47,683 nt of DNA, taken from NCBI GenBank assembly GCA_937998305.1, contig CALLDL010000143.1:1-47683 (forward strand), given 5' to 3'. Source of the stretch: an uncultured Desulfobacterales bacterium (lineage in GTDB: Bacteria > Desulfobacterota > Desulfobacteria > Desulfobacterales > UBA11574). Position 1 is the first letter of the stretch. Every line of letters begins with the position of its first letter. The position numbers and the translations under genes are program-made. Positions 32,052 through 40,254 of the stretch are shown piece by piece. The notes beneath the pieces are model-generated. The model worked only from the letters and a program-made list of their open reading frames with translations. It had not been told where the DNA came from and did no database searches.

Positions 32052-34388
32052 ATGGATAAAAAATATTGTGTATATATTTGCACAGGATGCGGCATCGGAG
32101 ATGCCCTTGATATGGAAGCGCTGTGCGAAGTCCCGGAAGAAGAAGGTTACCCTGTTAAAACTCACCCGTTTCTGTGCGGAAAGGAAGGGGTTGAACTTAT
32201 CAAAAAGGGTATCGCCGACGATGGGTACAATACCCTGGTCATTGCTGCCTGTTCCCGCCGGGTCAATTATGATGTCTTTAATTTTGAGGGCTGTATCATC
32301 GACCGAGTGAACTTACGGGAACAGACGGTCTGGTCCCATCCCAGATCCGAATTTCCGGCACTGACTGAAGAGCAAAAAGATGATGAAGAACACTTTGACC
32401 GCCTTCAGATGCTGGCCGAAGATTATCTGAAAATGGGGATGGCCAAGGTTGAAAAAATTGACCTGCCGGAACCGTACAAGCTGGAAACTCTGAGCAGAAA
32501 AATTTTGGTCATCGGCGGCGGCATCACCGGCATTTCGGCGGCTTTAGATGCTGCCAAAACCGGTTATGACGTCACTGTGGTTGAAAAAGAATCGGCAATT
32601 GGCGGCTATGCAGCCAAAATTCGCAAACAACTGCCCGTCGAAGATCCTTATGAAAACCTTGTGCCACCGGTTATTGAAAGCAAAATCAAAGAACTCGAAG
32701 CCCATGACAATATTACCGTAAAAACCGAAACCGTCGTTGCTCGTATTGCCGGTGAGCCCGGGGATTTTATCGTAACGCTCAAAAAACCCGGTGACAAGAT
32801 CGAATTTGACGTGCCTTTCCCGTTGCCCGAAGAAATGAAGTTCGATGAGAACGGTAAAGAACTGGATGTTGAAGCGCAACATGAACGTTACCTGGAGTAC
32901 AACAAGGGCAAGCTCGATATTTTACAGTTTGATCCTGATGGCGAAAAATTCGGGGCCGTGGTGCTGGCTGCCGGTTGGCGCCCGTTTAAACCCGAAGGTG
33001 ATGAATTTGCCCACCTGGGTTTTGGCGAGCTGCCGGATGTTGTCACCAACCATCAGTTTGAGGAGATGGCGGCTAAAGGGAAGATCTCCCGGTCTGACGG
33101 CAAGGAAGCCAAATCCGTTGTCTTTGTTCAATCTCCGGGTAAAGGCGACGACGATGCGGATTTTGATTACGCCGGTTCGGTGACCAGCCTGGTTACCCTC
33201 AAGCAGGCCAAATATGTGCGTGAAGATTATGACGACGGCAAGGCTTATATTTTCTATCAGCACATGCGCACCCCCGGCCTGTCGGAAAACTTTTACAAAA
33301 ATATTCAGCAGGATGAAGGTATTTTCATGACCAAAGGGGAAGTGATCAATGTTTCCAAAAACGGCGACGGCATGATCGTTGAAGCCGACAACACACTGCT
33401 TGGTGAAAAGGTCAAGGTCAAGGCTGATATGGTGGTGCTGGCCACCGGCATGGTTCCGGTTACGGTGGATGACCCGGTGGTCAATATGGCGTATCGGCAG
33501 GGTCCGGCGTTTCGTGATATCGGTCTTTTCGACGGCTACTGTGATTCGAACTATATTTGTTTTCCTTATGAAACCCAGCGGACCGGTATTTATGCCGCCG
33601 GCGCCATTCGGCGCAGCATGACCATAGAAGAATCCATGGAAGATGCCACCGGTGCCGCCTTAAAAGCGATCCAGTGTATTGAATCCGTCGACAGGGGCGT
33701 TGCCGTGCACCCCAGGTCCGGTGATATGACCTTCCCGGACTTCTTCTTCCAAAGGTGCACCCAGTGCAAACGATGTACGGAAGAATGTCCATTTGGTGCT
33801 TTGGATGACGATGAAAAAGGAACACCAAAACCGAATCCGGCGCGATGCCGGCGCTGCGGAACCTGTATGGGCGCCTGCCCCGAACGGATCATCGGTTTTG
33901 CCGATTATAACATCGACAGTGTCGGATCCATGGTTAAAGCCGTCGGCGTGCCTTCGGAAGATGATTATGACGAGCCTCCTTTCAGGATTGTCGGGTTTGT
34001 ATGTGAAAACGATGCCTATCCGGCGCTGGACATTGCCGGTTTGAACCGGCTTGTCTATTCAGCCGATGTCCGGTTTATTCCGATTCGTTGCCTGGGTTCC
34101 ATGAATGTCATCTGGATCAAGGACGCCCTAGCCCAAGGTATGGATGGGGCTTTTCTTTTGGGCTGCAAGCATGGTGATGATTACCAATGCCACTTTGTCA
34201 AGGGGAGTGAACTTTCGGACATCAGAATGAAGAAAATCGGTGATGCCCTTTCAAGTCTTGCTCTGGAGGATGAACGAGTGATCCAGTTCGAAGTCGCTAT
34301 TGATGACTATGACAAGCTTCCGAAAATGATTAATGATTTTGTGGAACTCGTAGAAGAACTCGGCCCGAACCCATTCAAGGGATTCTAA
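32052..34388 (+). CDS. qmoB: quinone-interacting membrane-bound oxidoreductase subunit B
   Basis: QmoB, 778 residues, is a longer HdrA-like flavoprotein with additional modules. An N-terminal HdrA-like region with cysteines (YICTGCGIGDAL, CGKEGVELI) is followed by the FAD domain (ILVIGGGITGISAALDAAKT). Two [4Fe-4S] motifs come next (CTQCKRCTEECP, CRRCGTCMGACP). The C-terminal domain is MvhD-like (RIVGFVCENDAYPALD, FLLGCKHGDDYQC). The fusion supports electron transfer between flavin and clusters. Its stop is followed within 3 bases by an ATTGA-rich inverted repeat. Confidence 0.96.
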   Translation: MDKKYCVYICTGCGIGDALDMEALCEVPEEEGYPVKTHPFLCGKEGVELIKKGIADDGYNTLVIAACSRRVNYDVFNFEGCIIDRVNLREQTVWSHPRSEFPALTEEQKDDEEHFDRLQMLAEDYLKMGMAKVEKIDLPEPYKLETLSRKILVIGGGITGISAALDAAKTGYDVTVVEKESAIGGYAAKIRKQLPVEDPYENLVPPVIESKIKELEAHDNITVKTETVVARIAGEPGDFIVTLKKPGDKIEFDVPFPLPEEMKFDENGKELDVEAQHERYLEYNKGKLDILQFDPDGEKFGAVVLAAGWRPFKPEGDEFAHLGFGELPDVVTNHQFEEMAAKGKISRSDGKEAKSVVFVQSPGKGDDDADFDYAGSVTSLVTLKQAKYVREDYDDGKAYIFYQHMRTPGLSENFYKNIQQDEGIFMTKGEVINVSKNGDGMIVEADNTLLGEKVKVKADMVVLATGMVPVTVDDPVVNMAYRQGPAFRDIGLFDGYCDSNYICFPYETQRTGIYAAGAIRRSMTIEESMEDATGAALKAIQCIESVDRGVAVHPRSGDMTFPDFFFQRCTQCKRCTEECPFGALDDDEKGTPKPNPARCRRCGTCMGACPERIIGFADYNIDSVGSMVKAVGVPSEDDYDEPPFRIVGFVCENDAYPALDIAGLNRLVYSADVRFIPIRCLGSMNVIWIKDALAQGMDGAFLLGCKHGDDYQCHFVKGSELSDIRMKKIGDALSSLALEDERVIQFEVAIDDYDKLPKMINDFVELVEELGPNPFKGF

Positions 34389-34467
34389 TAATTGAAGATT
34401 GAAGATTGAAAATTGAAATCGCTCTTTATTAATCAATCTTCAATCGACAATATTCAATATTCAATGT
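34389..34467. repeat. ATTGA-rich inverted repeat between qmoB and qmoC
   Basis: Degenerate 7-base units (GATTGAA) run from just after the qmoB stop. ATTGAAGATTG (34391-34401) faces CAATCTTCAAT (34434-34444) and then more ATTCAAT units. A similar array of ATTGA units lies at 37373-37408. It ends just before the qmoC ribosome binding site. Confidence 0.65.
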
Positions 34468-34483
34468 TAGAGGAGGTATCCAT

Positions 34484-35623
34484 ATGACAGACAAATACCT
34501 GATAGAGCCTGATGTAGGCTTTATTAAAGAAGTCATCGGGCTCGGGGGCGACACTTTGAAAAAGTGCTTCCAATGCGCAACCTGTTCGGTGGCCTGCCCC
34601 ATTTCTCCGGACACAAAGCCTTTCCCTCGAAAGGAAATGATTGCGGCATCCTGGGGGTTAAAGGACAGACTTGTCGGCAATCTTGATATCTGGCTGTGTC
34701 ATCATTGCGGAGATTGTACGACCATGTGCCCCCGTGGAGCAAAACCGGGTGAAGTGCTGGGCGCTGTTCGATCCTATGCCATTGCAGATTATGCGGTGCC
34801 CAAATCAGTGGGGAAGGCTGTCAACGATCCCAAAAAACTCCCCATTCTCATGGGGATTCCCGTGGTCATTTTTATTGTTCTGGGCCTTATCACAGGTTTG
34901 CTCGATTTTTCACCGTCTCTGGGGGAACACGGGATTGCACATTCTCAGTTCTTTTCCACATGGCTGGTGGATATGATTTTCGTTCCGTTGGCGATCTGGG
35001 TGGTTGTGATTTTCGCTTTAGGACTGAAAAGATTTATCGCTGATATTCATGAGAATGCCGTTTTGGAAGGCAAAACAGAGAAAAAAGAACTCGATCTTTT
35101 TGGATTCATCAAGGCGATTCCCAGTATTTTGCCGACCATTTTAAAACATGACAAGTTTTCAGAATGCTCTGAAAACAAAGATCGGGCCACAGCCCATCTC
35201 ATGGTCTTCTGGTCATTTGTGGGGCTTTTTATCGTGACAAATATATTCTTTGTTGTGCTTTATGTTTTTCAGCAACATGGGCCCTATTCACAGTTGAATC
35301 CGGTTAAATGGCTGGCAAATGTCGCCGGTGTGGCACTAATTATCGGTAGTGCTTTGATGATTAAAAACCGTTTGGCTAAAAAAGATCAGACTTCTACATA
35401 CAAGGATTGGTATCTGCTGGGCCTTGTGTTTGGACTCGGTGTGACCGGTGTACTTACTCAAGCCACGAGACTGGCAGGAATGGCCGGTGTGACCTATGTT
35501 ATCTATTTTATTCATCTAATCTTTGTTTTCAATCTGTTTGCGTTTCTGCCGTTTTCAAAGCTGGCCCATCTCGTCTACCGAACCGTGGCAATGGCATATA
35601 ACGAATACTCAGGCAGGCAATAG
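34484..35623 (+). CDS. qmoC: quinone-interacting membrane-bound oxidoreductase subunit C
   Basis: QmoC, 379 residues, is a fusion of an HdrC-like iron-sulfur domain and a membrane cytochrome b-type domain. The clusters are CFQCATCSVACP and CHHCGDCTTMCP. About six hydrophobic segments follow from residue 120 on (for example GIPVVIFIVLGLITGLL, and HLMVFWSFVGLFIVTN). The last includes YVIYFIHLIFVFNLF. Histidines in these helices fit haem b binding. It anchors the complex and reacts with menaquinol. Start follows AGAGGAGG. Confidence 0.96.
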   Translation: MTDKYLIEPDVGFIKEVIGLGGDTLKKCFQCATCSVACPISPDTKPFPRKEMIAASWGLKDRLVGNLDIWLCHHCGDCTTMCPRGAKPGEVLGAVRSYAIADYAVPKSVGKAVNDPKKLPILMGIPVVIFIVLGLITGLLDFSPSLGEHGIAHSQFFSTWLVDMIFVPLAIWVVVIFALGLKRFIADIHENAVLEGKTEKKELDLFGFIKAIPSILPTILKHDKFSECSENKDRATAHLMVFWSFVGLFIVTNIFFVVLYVFQQHGPYSQLNPVKWLANVAGVALIIGSALMIKNRLAKKDQTSTYKDWYLLGLVFGLGVTGVLTQATRLAGMAGVTYVIYFIHLIFVFNLFAFLPFSKLAHLVYRTVAMAYNEYSGRQ

Positions 35624-35680
35624 CTTAAAGCTTTGTAAAAAGTCCAGCTAAAGAATTTAGATCTTTACCTTACAACATGT

Positions 35681-35720
35681 AACAAAAAAGGGGAGACAAT
35701 TTCGTCTCCCCTTTTTTGTT
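35681..35720. terminator. bidirectional terminator between qmoC and sat
   Basis: AACAAAAAAGGGGAGAC and GTCTCCCCTTTTTTGTT are perfect 17-bp inverted repeats around AATTTC. GC-rich stem and T-tract exist on both strands, so it can end both the plus-strand qmo transcript and the minus-strand sat transcript. Confidence 0.95.
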
Positions 35721-35763
35721 AAGTAATCAGTAATGAACAACAAGCAAAGAGTTGCTCGCTTTT

Positions 35764-37047
35764 CTATTTTTTATCATCACCTGTGGCGGCGCTATGCATC
35801 TTGATCTCGATTTTTTCTTCAAGCCCTTCGTAGTAAGCTCTTAGGATTTCTACAACTTCATCTCGCCCGAAGTGATCGGGAAGTTCGCCGCCCTCGGAAA
35901 GCATCTTGCGTAGCATGGTTCCGGAAAGAAGCACCCGCTCTTCCTTGTCATGGGGGCAGGTTCTGAGTGACGCCATACCGTCACACTTGTAACAGTAGAA
36001 TGTCCAGTCGATCTTTAAAGGCTGGCAAAGCAAATTTTTCCCAGGATCATCCGTTACCGGGATTTTGTCAAAGATGGTCTGGGCTTCAAACATGCCGTAG
36101 AAATCACCCACGCCGGCATGATCCCGGCCGATAATCATGCGGGAGCAGCCGTAATTCTGTCGGAAGGTGGCATGAAGCAGGCCCTCTCGGGGACCGGCAT
36201 AGCGCATATCAAGGGGATACCCGCCCTGGACCACGTTTTGTTCTACAAAATAGTTCTTTACCAAGGAGTCGATACATTTTACACGAACTTCGGCAGGGAT
36301 ATCACCGGGCTTTAGGTTACCCACCAGAGAGTGAATATAGACACCGTCACAAACCTCTACGGCAATCTTGCAAAGATATTCGTGGGATCTGTGCATGGGG
36401 TTTCTGAGCTGAAGGGCGGCAATTTCACTCCATCCTTTATCCTCAAAAATTTTGCGGGATTCTTCGGGCCTCATATAGACACCGGCATATTTTTCGGGAT
36501 ACTCACCTTCGCTCAAGACTTTGACTGGGCCGGCAAGGTTGAATGCCTTCTGAGCCATGACCATCTGAACACCTGGATGATCTTCACCTGCAATCTTCCA
36601 GAATTCCTCGGCGGTAGGCGTGCCTTCCCCCATGTATATCTTTTCACATTCAAATTTTTTGTCGACCTCGGTCAATTCATATTTTTCCGCGACCTTCATG
36701 GTTCCCATAATTTCATCGGTATCCGGATCACAGAGTGCGATTTCATCGCCGTCATTGATGCTGTCGGCATCAGCCTTGTCCACGGAAAGGGTCACGGGGA
36801 TAGGCCAGAAGGTCCCATCGGCAAGCTGAAAATTTTCACAAACACCTTTCCAGTCCGCTTTGGCCATAAAGCCTGTGAGCGGGCTGAATCCGCCGATACC
36901 CATCATGATAAGGTCGCCCACTTCTCTATGGGACACGGTGATTTTTTTTAGGCCTTCAGCCTTTTTCTTTTCTGCATCAAGCTCAGCGCCTTCGAGCAGG
37001 CAGCAGGTTAAACCTTTGCCGCCATGGGGTGGAATTAATTTTGACAT
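35764..37047 (-). CDS. sat: sulfate adenylyltransferase (ATP sulfurylase)
   Basis: Homo-oligomeric ATP sulfurylase of 427 residues, dissimilatory type. It activates sulfate with ATP to adenosine 5'-phosphosulfate and pyrophosphate, the first step of sulfate reduction. The nucleotide-binding motif [13 protein letters not shown] and the segment [13 protein letters not shown] are intact. The C-terminal zinc-ribbon-like segment [16 protein letters not shown] and [14 protein letters not shown] follow. The gene converges on qmoC and has its own promoter. In many relatives sat lies ahead of aprBA in the same direction. Confidence 0.97.
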   Translation of the reverse strand: MSKLIPPHGGKGLTCCLLEGAELDAEKKKAEGLKKITVSHREVGDLIMMGIGGFSPLTGFMAKADWKGVCENFQLADGTFWPIPVTLSVDKADADSINDGDEIALCDPDTDEIMGTMKVAEKYELTEVDKKFECEKIYMGEGTPTAEEFWKIAGEDHPGVQMVMAQKAFNLAGPVKVLSEGEYPEKYAGVYMRPEESRKIFEDKGWSEIAALQLRNPMHRSHEYLCKIAVEVCDGVYIHSLVGNLKPGDIPAEVRVKCIDSLVKNYFVEQNVVQGGYPLDMRYAGPREGLLHATFRQNYGCSRMIIGRDHAGVGDFYGMFEAQTIFDKIPVTDDPGKNLLCQPLKIDWTFYCYKCDGMASLRTCPHDKEERVLLSGTMLRKMLSEGGELPDHFGRDEVVEILRAYYEGLEEKIEIKMHSAATGDDKK

Positions 37048-37124
37048 TTGTTAACGTCTCCTTTCAATTTTATTATTAAAATAAATGGCTTTTTCAACAC
37101 CATTTCAATTTTCACAAAAGCGAA

Positions 37125-37153
37125 TTATTAATAGGGATTAAATGATTTGTCAA
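37125..37153 (-). promoter_or_regulatory. strong sigma-70-type promoter of sat
   Basis: On the minus strand a perfect TTGACA is followed by a 17-base spacer and TAATAA. The predicted start near 37118 gives a leader of about 70 bases. The family B element begins 12 bases upstream of the -35 box. Confidence 0.75.
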
Positions 37154-37164
37154 GGGTAATCAAT

Positions 37165-37306
37165 GAGACCTTTGAAAAACGCCCCCTTTTGCCCAATTCC
37201 AGCGTCAGACTCAAATTTTAATCCTCGAAATGCTCAATGTATTCCTGTGGTTAAAATTTTCATCTTCCTTGGCCTTGGACAAAATTAAACATTTTTCAAA
37301 GGTTTC
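37165..37306 (+). mobile_element. MITE-like repeat family B, copy 2
   Basis: A 142-bp element with termini GAGACCTTTGAAAAA and TTTTTCAAAGGTTTC, in the same orientation as the copy at 19611-19809 and sharing most of its interior. Copy 1 is longer by inserts. This copy sits between the sat promoter and the YjbQ-family gene. Confidence 0.85.
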
Positions 37307-37372
37307 ACCCTTGTTCAAAAGACCCAAAAGGATCTGAGGTGCCCAAAATAATAGGTCGATCGAAGGGACTTT

Positions 37373-37408
37373 CATCAATCGTCAATAATCAATATTTCAA
37401 TTTTCAAT
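37373..37408. repeat. ATTGA array over the end of the YjbQ-family gene
   Basis: CATCAATCGTCAATAATCAA and further CAAT units continue into the 3' end of the YjbQ-family gene. The TGA stop codon (37404-37406) is part of an ATTGA unit. The array resembles the one at 34389-34467. Confidence 0.5.
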
Positions 37409-37841
37409 CCTGGTCGGTTCCAATTATGGTCACTTCAACGGTCCGTGTTCTCGGACGGTTGTCGTGATTGATGGCAACCACCTGTTGCCAGGTTCCCCGT
37501 CTGAGTTTGCCATTTCGAACGGGTAAAACAATGGACGGCCCAAGAAGCGCGGCCTGGACATGGCTGTGTCCATTGCCGTCGTGCCAGGCCTTTTCATGTT
37601 CATATTCCAGTCCGGGCGGCGCTAGCGTATTGATGGCTCTTTTCAAATCTTCCACCACCCCGGGTTCGAATTCTATGGTGGTGATCGACCCGGTGGATCC
37701 CACCATTGTAGCGCAAAGATTCCCGATTTCAATATTTGATGTTTTGATTCGCTGCTCAAGTTCCGATGTAATGTCACACATATCCGGACCGGTTTTCAGT
37801 TCAATGTCAATAGCGTCGGTAAATAGTAATATCGATTTCAT
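37404..37841 (-). CDS. YjbQ family protein (UPF0047), secondary thiamine-phosphate synthase type
   Basis: A 145-residue protein of the YjbQ/UPF0047 family. The conserved core WHDGNGHSHVQAALLGPS with several His and Asp residues and the segment TWQQVVAINHDNRPRTR are present. Some members replace thiamine-phosphate synthase in E. coli, but the physiological role is not settled. The ribosome binding site GGGAGG is strong. Its 3' end coincides with the ATTGA repeat. A family A element lies 37 bases upstream. Confidence 0.88.
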   Translation of the reverse strand: MKSILLFTDAIDIELKTGPDMCDITSELEQRIKTSNIEIGNLCATMVGSTGSITTIEFEPGVVEDLKRAINTLAPPGLEYEHEKAWHDGNGHSHVQAALLGPSIVLPVRNGKLRRGTWQQVVAINHDNRPRTRTVEVTIIGTDQD

Positions 37842-37878
37842 AGTTGTCCTCCCTTTATCTCAAAAATAGAACCCAAAG

Positions 37879-38021
37879 AGTGTCCATCCATAAATGAGGA
37901 TTTTTGTTCAAGATCAAGGCATGCGAGAAAAATAACCGCAGGCATATGTTTAATATTCTGAGGATTATTTTTTGAGCATAACACAGATATTGAGCAAAAA
38001 GACCATTTATGGATGGACACT
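37879..38021 (-). mobile_element. MITE-like repeat family A, copy 2
   Basis: A 143-bp element with termini AGTGTCCATCCATAAATG on both strands. Reverse-complemented, it aligns with the copy at 24487-24656 apart from a 27-base deletion, a multiple of three. The terminus at 38021 overlaps the TAG stop of the U32 gene, at the same end and in the same orientation relative to the gene as copy 1. Confidence 0.88.
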
Positions 38022-40008
38022 AAAGAAGTTCCAACTCCCAGTTCCACAAACCGGGTCTCTTTTTCAATGCGACATCTTTCGGAATCGGCTCCAAAAGATG
38101 CACAAACAGTCTGTAGCCTGCCTTCTCGAGGGCTTTTCGTTTGATGCCTAAATCGAGTTTCCAGTTGGGAAACACCCAATAGTCGGATTCATATTTTTTA
38201 ACCCAGGCTGCTTCACCTTTTGGACTGGTAAAAGGCGTTTCAGTTTCCAAGTCGTTCGATAGAGCGCGTGAAATACAAAGGGGCCAGTTGCCGGAGAGAA
38301 CGACCCCCAGCGGCAAGGGGCTTTGCTTGGGAAGCGAGAAAAAATCTTTTTGCCCAAGTTCAGGGGTGACGATGGCACCTTTATACCCAAAAGACGCCAG
38401 GGTCTTTAGCGCCAGAACATTGGCGATATTACAAAAGGGACCCGCCCAAAGATCCATTCCTTTTAGATGAGTGAAAAGTGTTGTCTGCCACGGGGCGTTC
38501 AGCACGAATATATTTGCGCCTTTATTCAGGACAGAATCGACAAGTCCTTTTAGTTTTTTCTCATCATCCGGCCAGATCACCGGCGGCAGCCACCACCAGA
38601 TTCTAGTCCAAATCCTTTTGGGAAGTTTCTTCACAGCTTGATCCGAAAGCCAGAGTCCCGATGCGCTATGGCGTTGGGTTTTGTCTATTCGACGGTAAAC
38701 ACGAAGATCTGAGATGGTTCCGTTTTTCTTTCCGAAATTTTTGGGTCGTCTGGCGACAAAAACGAATGCGTTGGATTTTATGACCGGTGTTTTGGGCAGC
38801 TCTTTTTCGAGTTTGGACACCATATCCCCAAGATCCTTTTCCTTACGGTCGATCAAAAAAACCGGAATTTTCTTTTCAGGGTTCTTTTTTAAAATCGGCT
38901 TTAGAAAGAGACGTCCGCCTTTTGGAACATATTTGCCCACCCTGATGGTGCCGTGCCACAACTCGTCTTCATATCCCAGACGAAGGAGATCGCCCGGCAA
39001 CAGCGCTTCTTTTGGATTTAAAAAAGGTTTTTGTTTTGTCCCTTTTACGGCTCCTACTAAAAGACCGGACCCGGTTTGACTGTTAATACGGATAGGATTC
39101 TGGGGCCTTTGGGGTAAAAAATTATAATGGGTTCCAGACCTTCCCAGTGCATAAGATAGCATATGGAGCGCTTCTTTCTTCATCTTGGGATCGGTCCCAT
39201 GGTCTCTCAAGATCCGGTAAGCTTTAACCGTATAAAAAACGGTGTGCGGACCTTTTTTACGGCCTTCGATTTTCCAGGTTCGTATTTGTGGAATGGTACG
39301 AAGGACTTTTACCAGGACATCCAGACTAAGATCCTGGCAGGAAAAAAATCTTTTTTTTTGTTTATTCTGGTTGTAAATTCGACGACAAGGCTGGACGCAT
39401 CTTCCCCTAAGCCCGCTTTTTCCGCCAAAATAACTGCTCCAATAACATCTTCCGGAAACACCGTAGCAAAGTGCGCCGTGTACAAATACTTCAAGGCCCA
39501 GACCCTTTGGGCAGGCCATAGCCATGGCTTTGATCTCGTCGATATTCAGTTCCCTGGGCAGAACGACCCTATGAACCCCCAAATTTTTTTTAATCTTTTG
39601 AAGGGCTGCCGGGAAACTGATATTGGACAAGGTTGAGAAATGCAGTTCGCCTGAAAAGCCTGTTTGTCTGGCGAGTTGTATAAAGCCCAGGTCCTGAATG
39701 ATGATGCCATCCGGTTTTACGTGTCTTTCAAGCTGTTGAAGAAGTTCTCCGGCTATATTCAGATCGTTGGGTTTAAGTAGAGCGTTCAACGCCACATAAA
39801 CTTTGACCCCTTTATTGTGGGCCAGCAGCGTCAGGGGTACAAGTTCATCAATAGAAAAATTTTTGGCCTCCATGCGTGCTGAAAATTGTCTCAGGCCGCA
39901 GTATATTTCATCGGCACCTGCGGTAAGGGCTGCCAAAAAAGACGCTTTATTTCCAGCCGGCGCCAAAATAGAGGGACGGTGTAATATTTCTATTTCGTTG
40001 TTCATCAT
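38020..40008 (-). CDS. U32 peptidase-family protein
   Basis: A 662-residue protein of the peptidase U32 family. The N-terminal TIM-barrel-like domain starts at ILAPAGNKASFLAALTAGAD. The family signature EVFVHGALCYGVSGRC is intact, with cysteines later in GRCVQPCRR that in other members bind an iron-sulfur cluster. The C-terminal half (after about 400) is a longer domain seen in some members. Well-studied relatives (RlhA, UbiU/V, TrhP) act in RNA or quinone hydroxylation rather than proteolysis. The stop codon TAG lies at the edge of a family A repeat. No strong ribosome binding site is seen before the ATG. Confidence 0.85.
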   Translation of the reverse strand: MMNNEIEILHRPSILAPAGNKASFLAALTAGADEIYCGLRQFSARMEAKNFSIDELVPLTLLAHNKGVKVYVALNALLKPNDLNIAGELLQQLERHVKPDGIIIQDLGFIQLARQTGFSGELHFSTLSNISFPAALQKIKKNLGVHRVVLPRELNIDEIKAMAMACPKGLGLEVFVHGALCYGVSGRCYWSSYFGGKSGLRGRCVQPCRRIYNQNKQKKRFFSCQDLSLDVLVKVLRTIPQIRTWKIEGRKKGPHTVFYTVKAYRILRDHGTDPKMKKEALHMLSYALGRSGTHYNFLPQRPQNPIRINSQTGSGLLVGAVKGTKQKPFLNPKEALLPGDLLRLGYEDELWHGTIRVGKYVPKGGRLFLKPILKKNPEKKIPVFLIDRKEKDLGDMVSKLEKELPKTPVIKSNAFVFVARRPKNFGKKNGTISDLRVYRRIDKTQRHSASGLWLSDQAVKKLPKRIWTRIWWWLPPVIWPDDEKKLKGLVDSVLNKGANIFVLNAPWQTTLFTHLKGMDLWAGPFCNIANVLALKTLASFGYKGAIVTPELGQKDFFSLPKQSPLPLGVVLSGNWPLCISRALSNDLETETPFTSPKGEAAWVKKYESDYWVFPNWKLDLGIKRKALEKAGYRLFVHLLEPIPKDVALKKRPGLWNWELELL

Positions 40009-40254
40009 TCAATATTTTTGGTTTTTTTCGCGATTAGTTGGAAGAAAGGGTTCAAGGATTCTGGGATTCAAGGGTTCGAGTGTTTGTTTTCCAATGTTTT
40101 TGTTGTCTTATAAACCTCCAAACATTGTTGAAAGAACTTTTGCCAAACCTTTAATTCTTTATTGTTTTTTAGCATTTCACTTGGCCCCTTGGCCCCTTGA
40201 CCCCTGGAATCCTCTTAGGATCATCAACTCTTTTGGTGATGATCCATATATTTT
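40009..40254. other. spacer with degenerate GGATTC-type repeats
   Basis: Between the RND permease gene and the U32 gene lie runs of near-repeats: GGTTCAAGGATTCTGGGATT and further TTCAAGGGTTCGAG (about 40048-40080), and CTTGGCCCCTTGGCCCCTTG (about 40181-40200). A similar spacer with GGATCAGGGACCAGGGTTCA lies at 43480-43570. No gene is seen. Confidence 0.5.

Larger units (their letters stand above)
37048..37403. other. intergenic region: sat promoter, repeat B, ATTGA units
   Basis: These 356 bases hold the sat promoter, a full family B element and part of an ATTGA array. No gene is seen. Confidence 0.7.

Noticed and set aside
30938-32095. 385-codon frame antisense to qmoA
   Set aside because: Shadow of qmoA, for the same reason as the aprA antisense frame.
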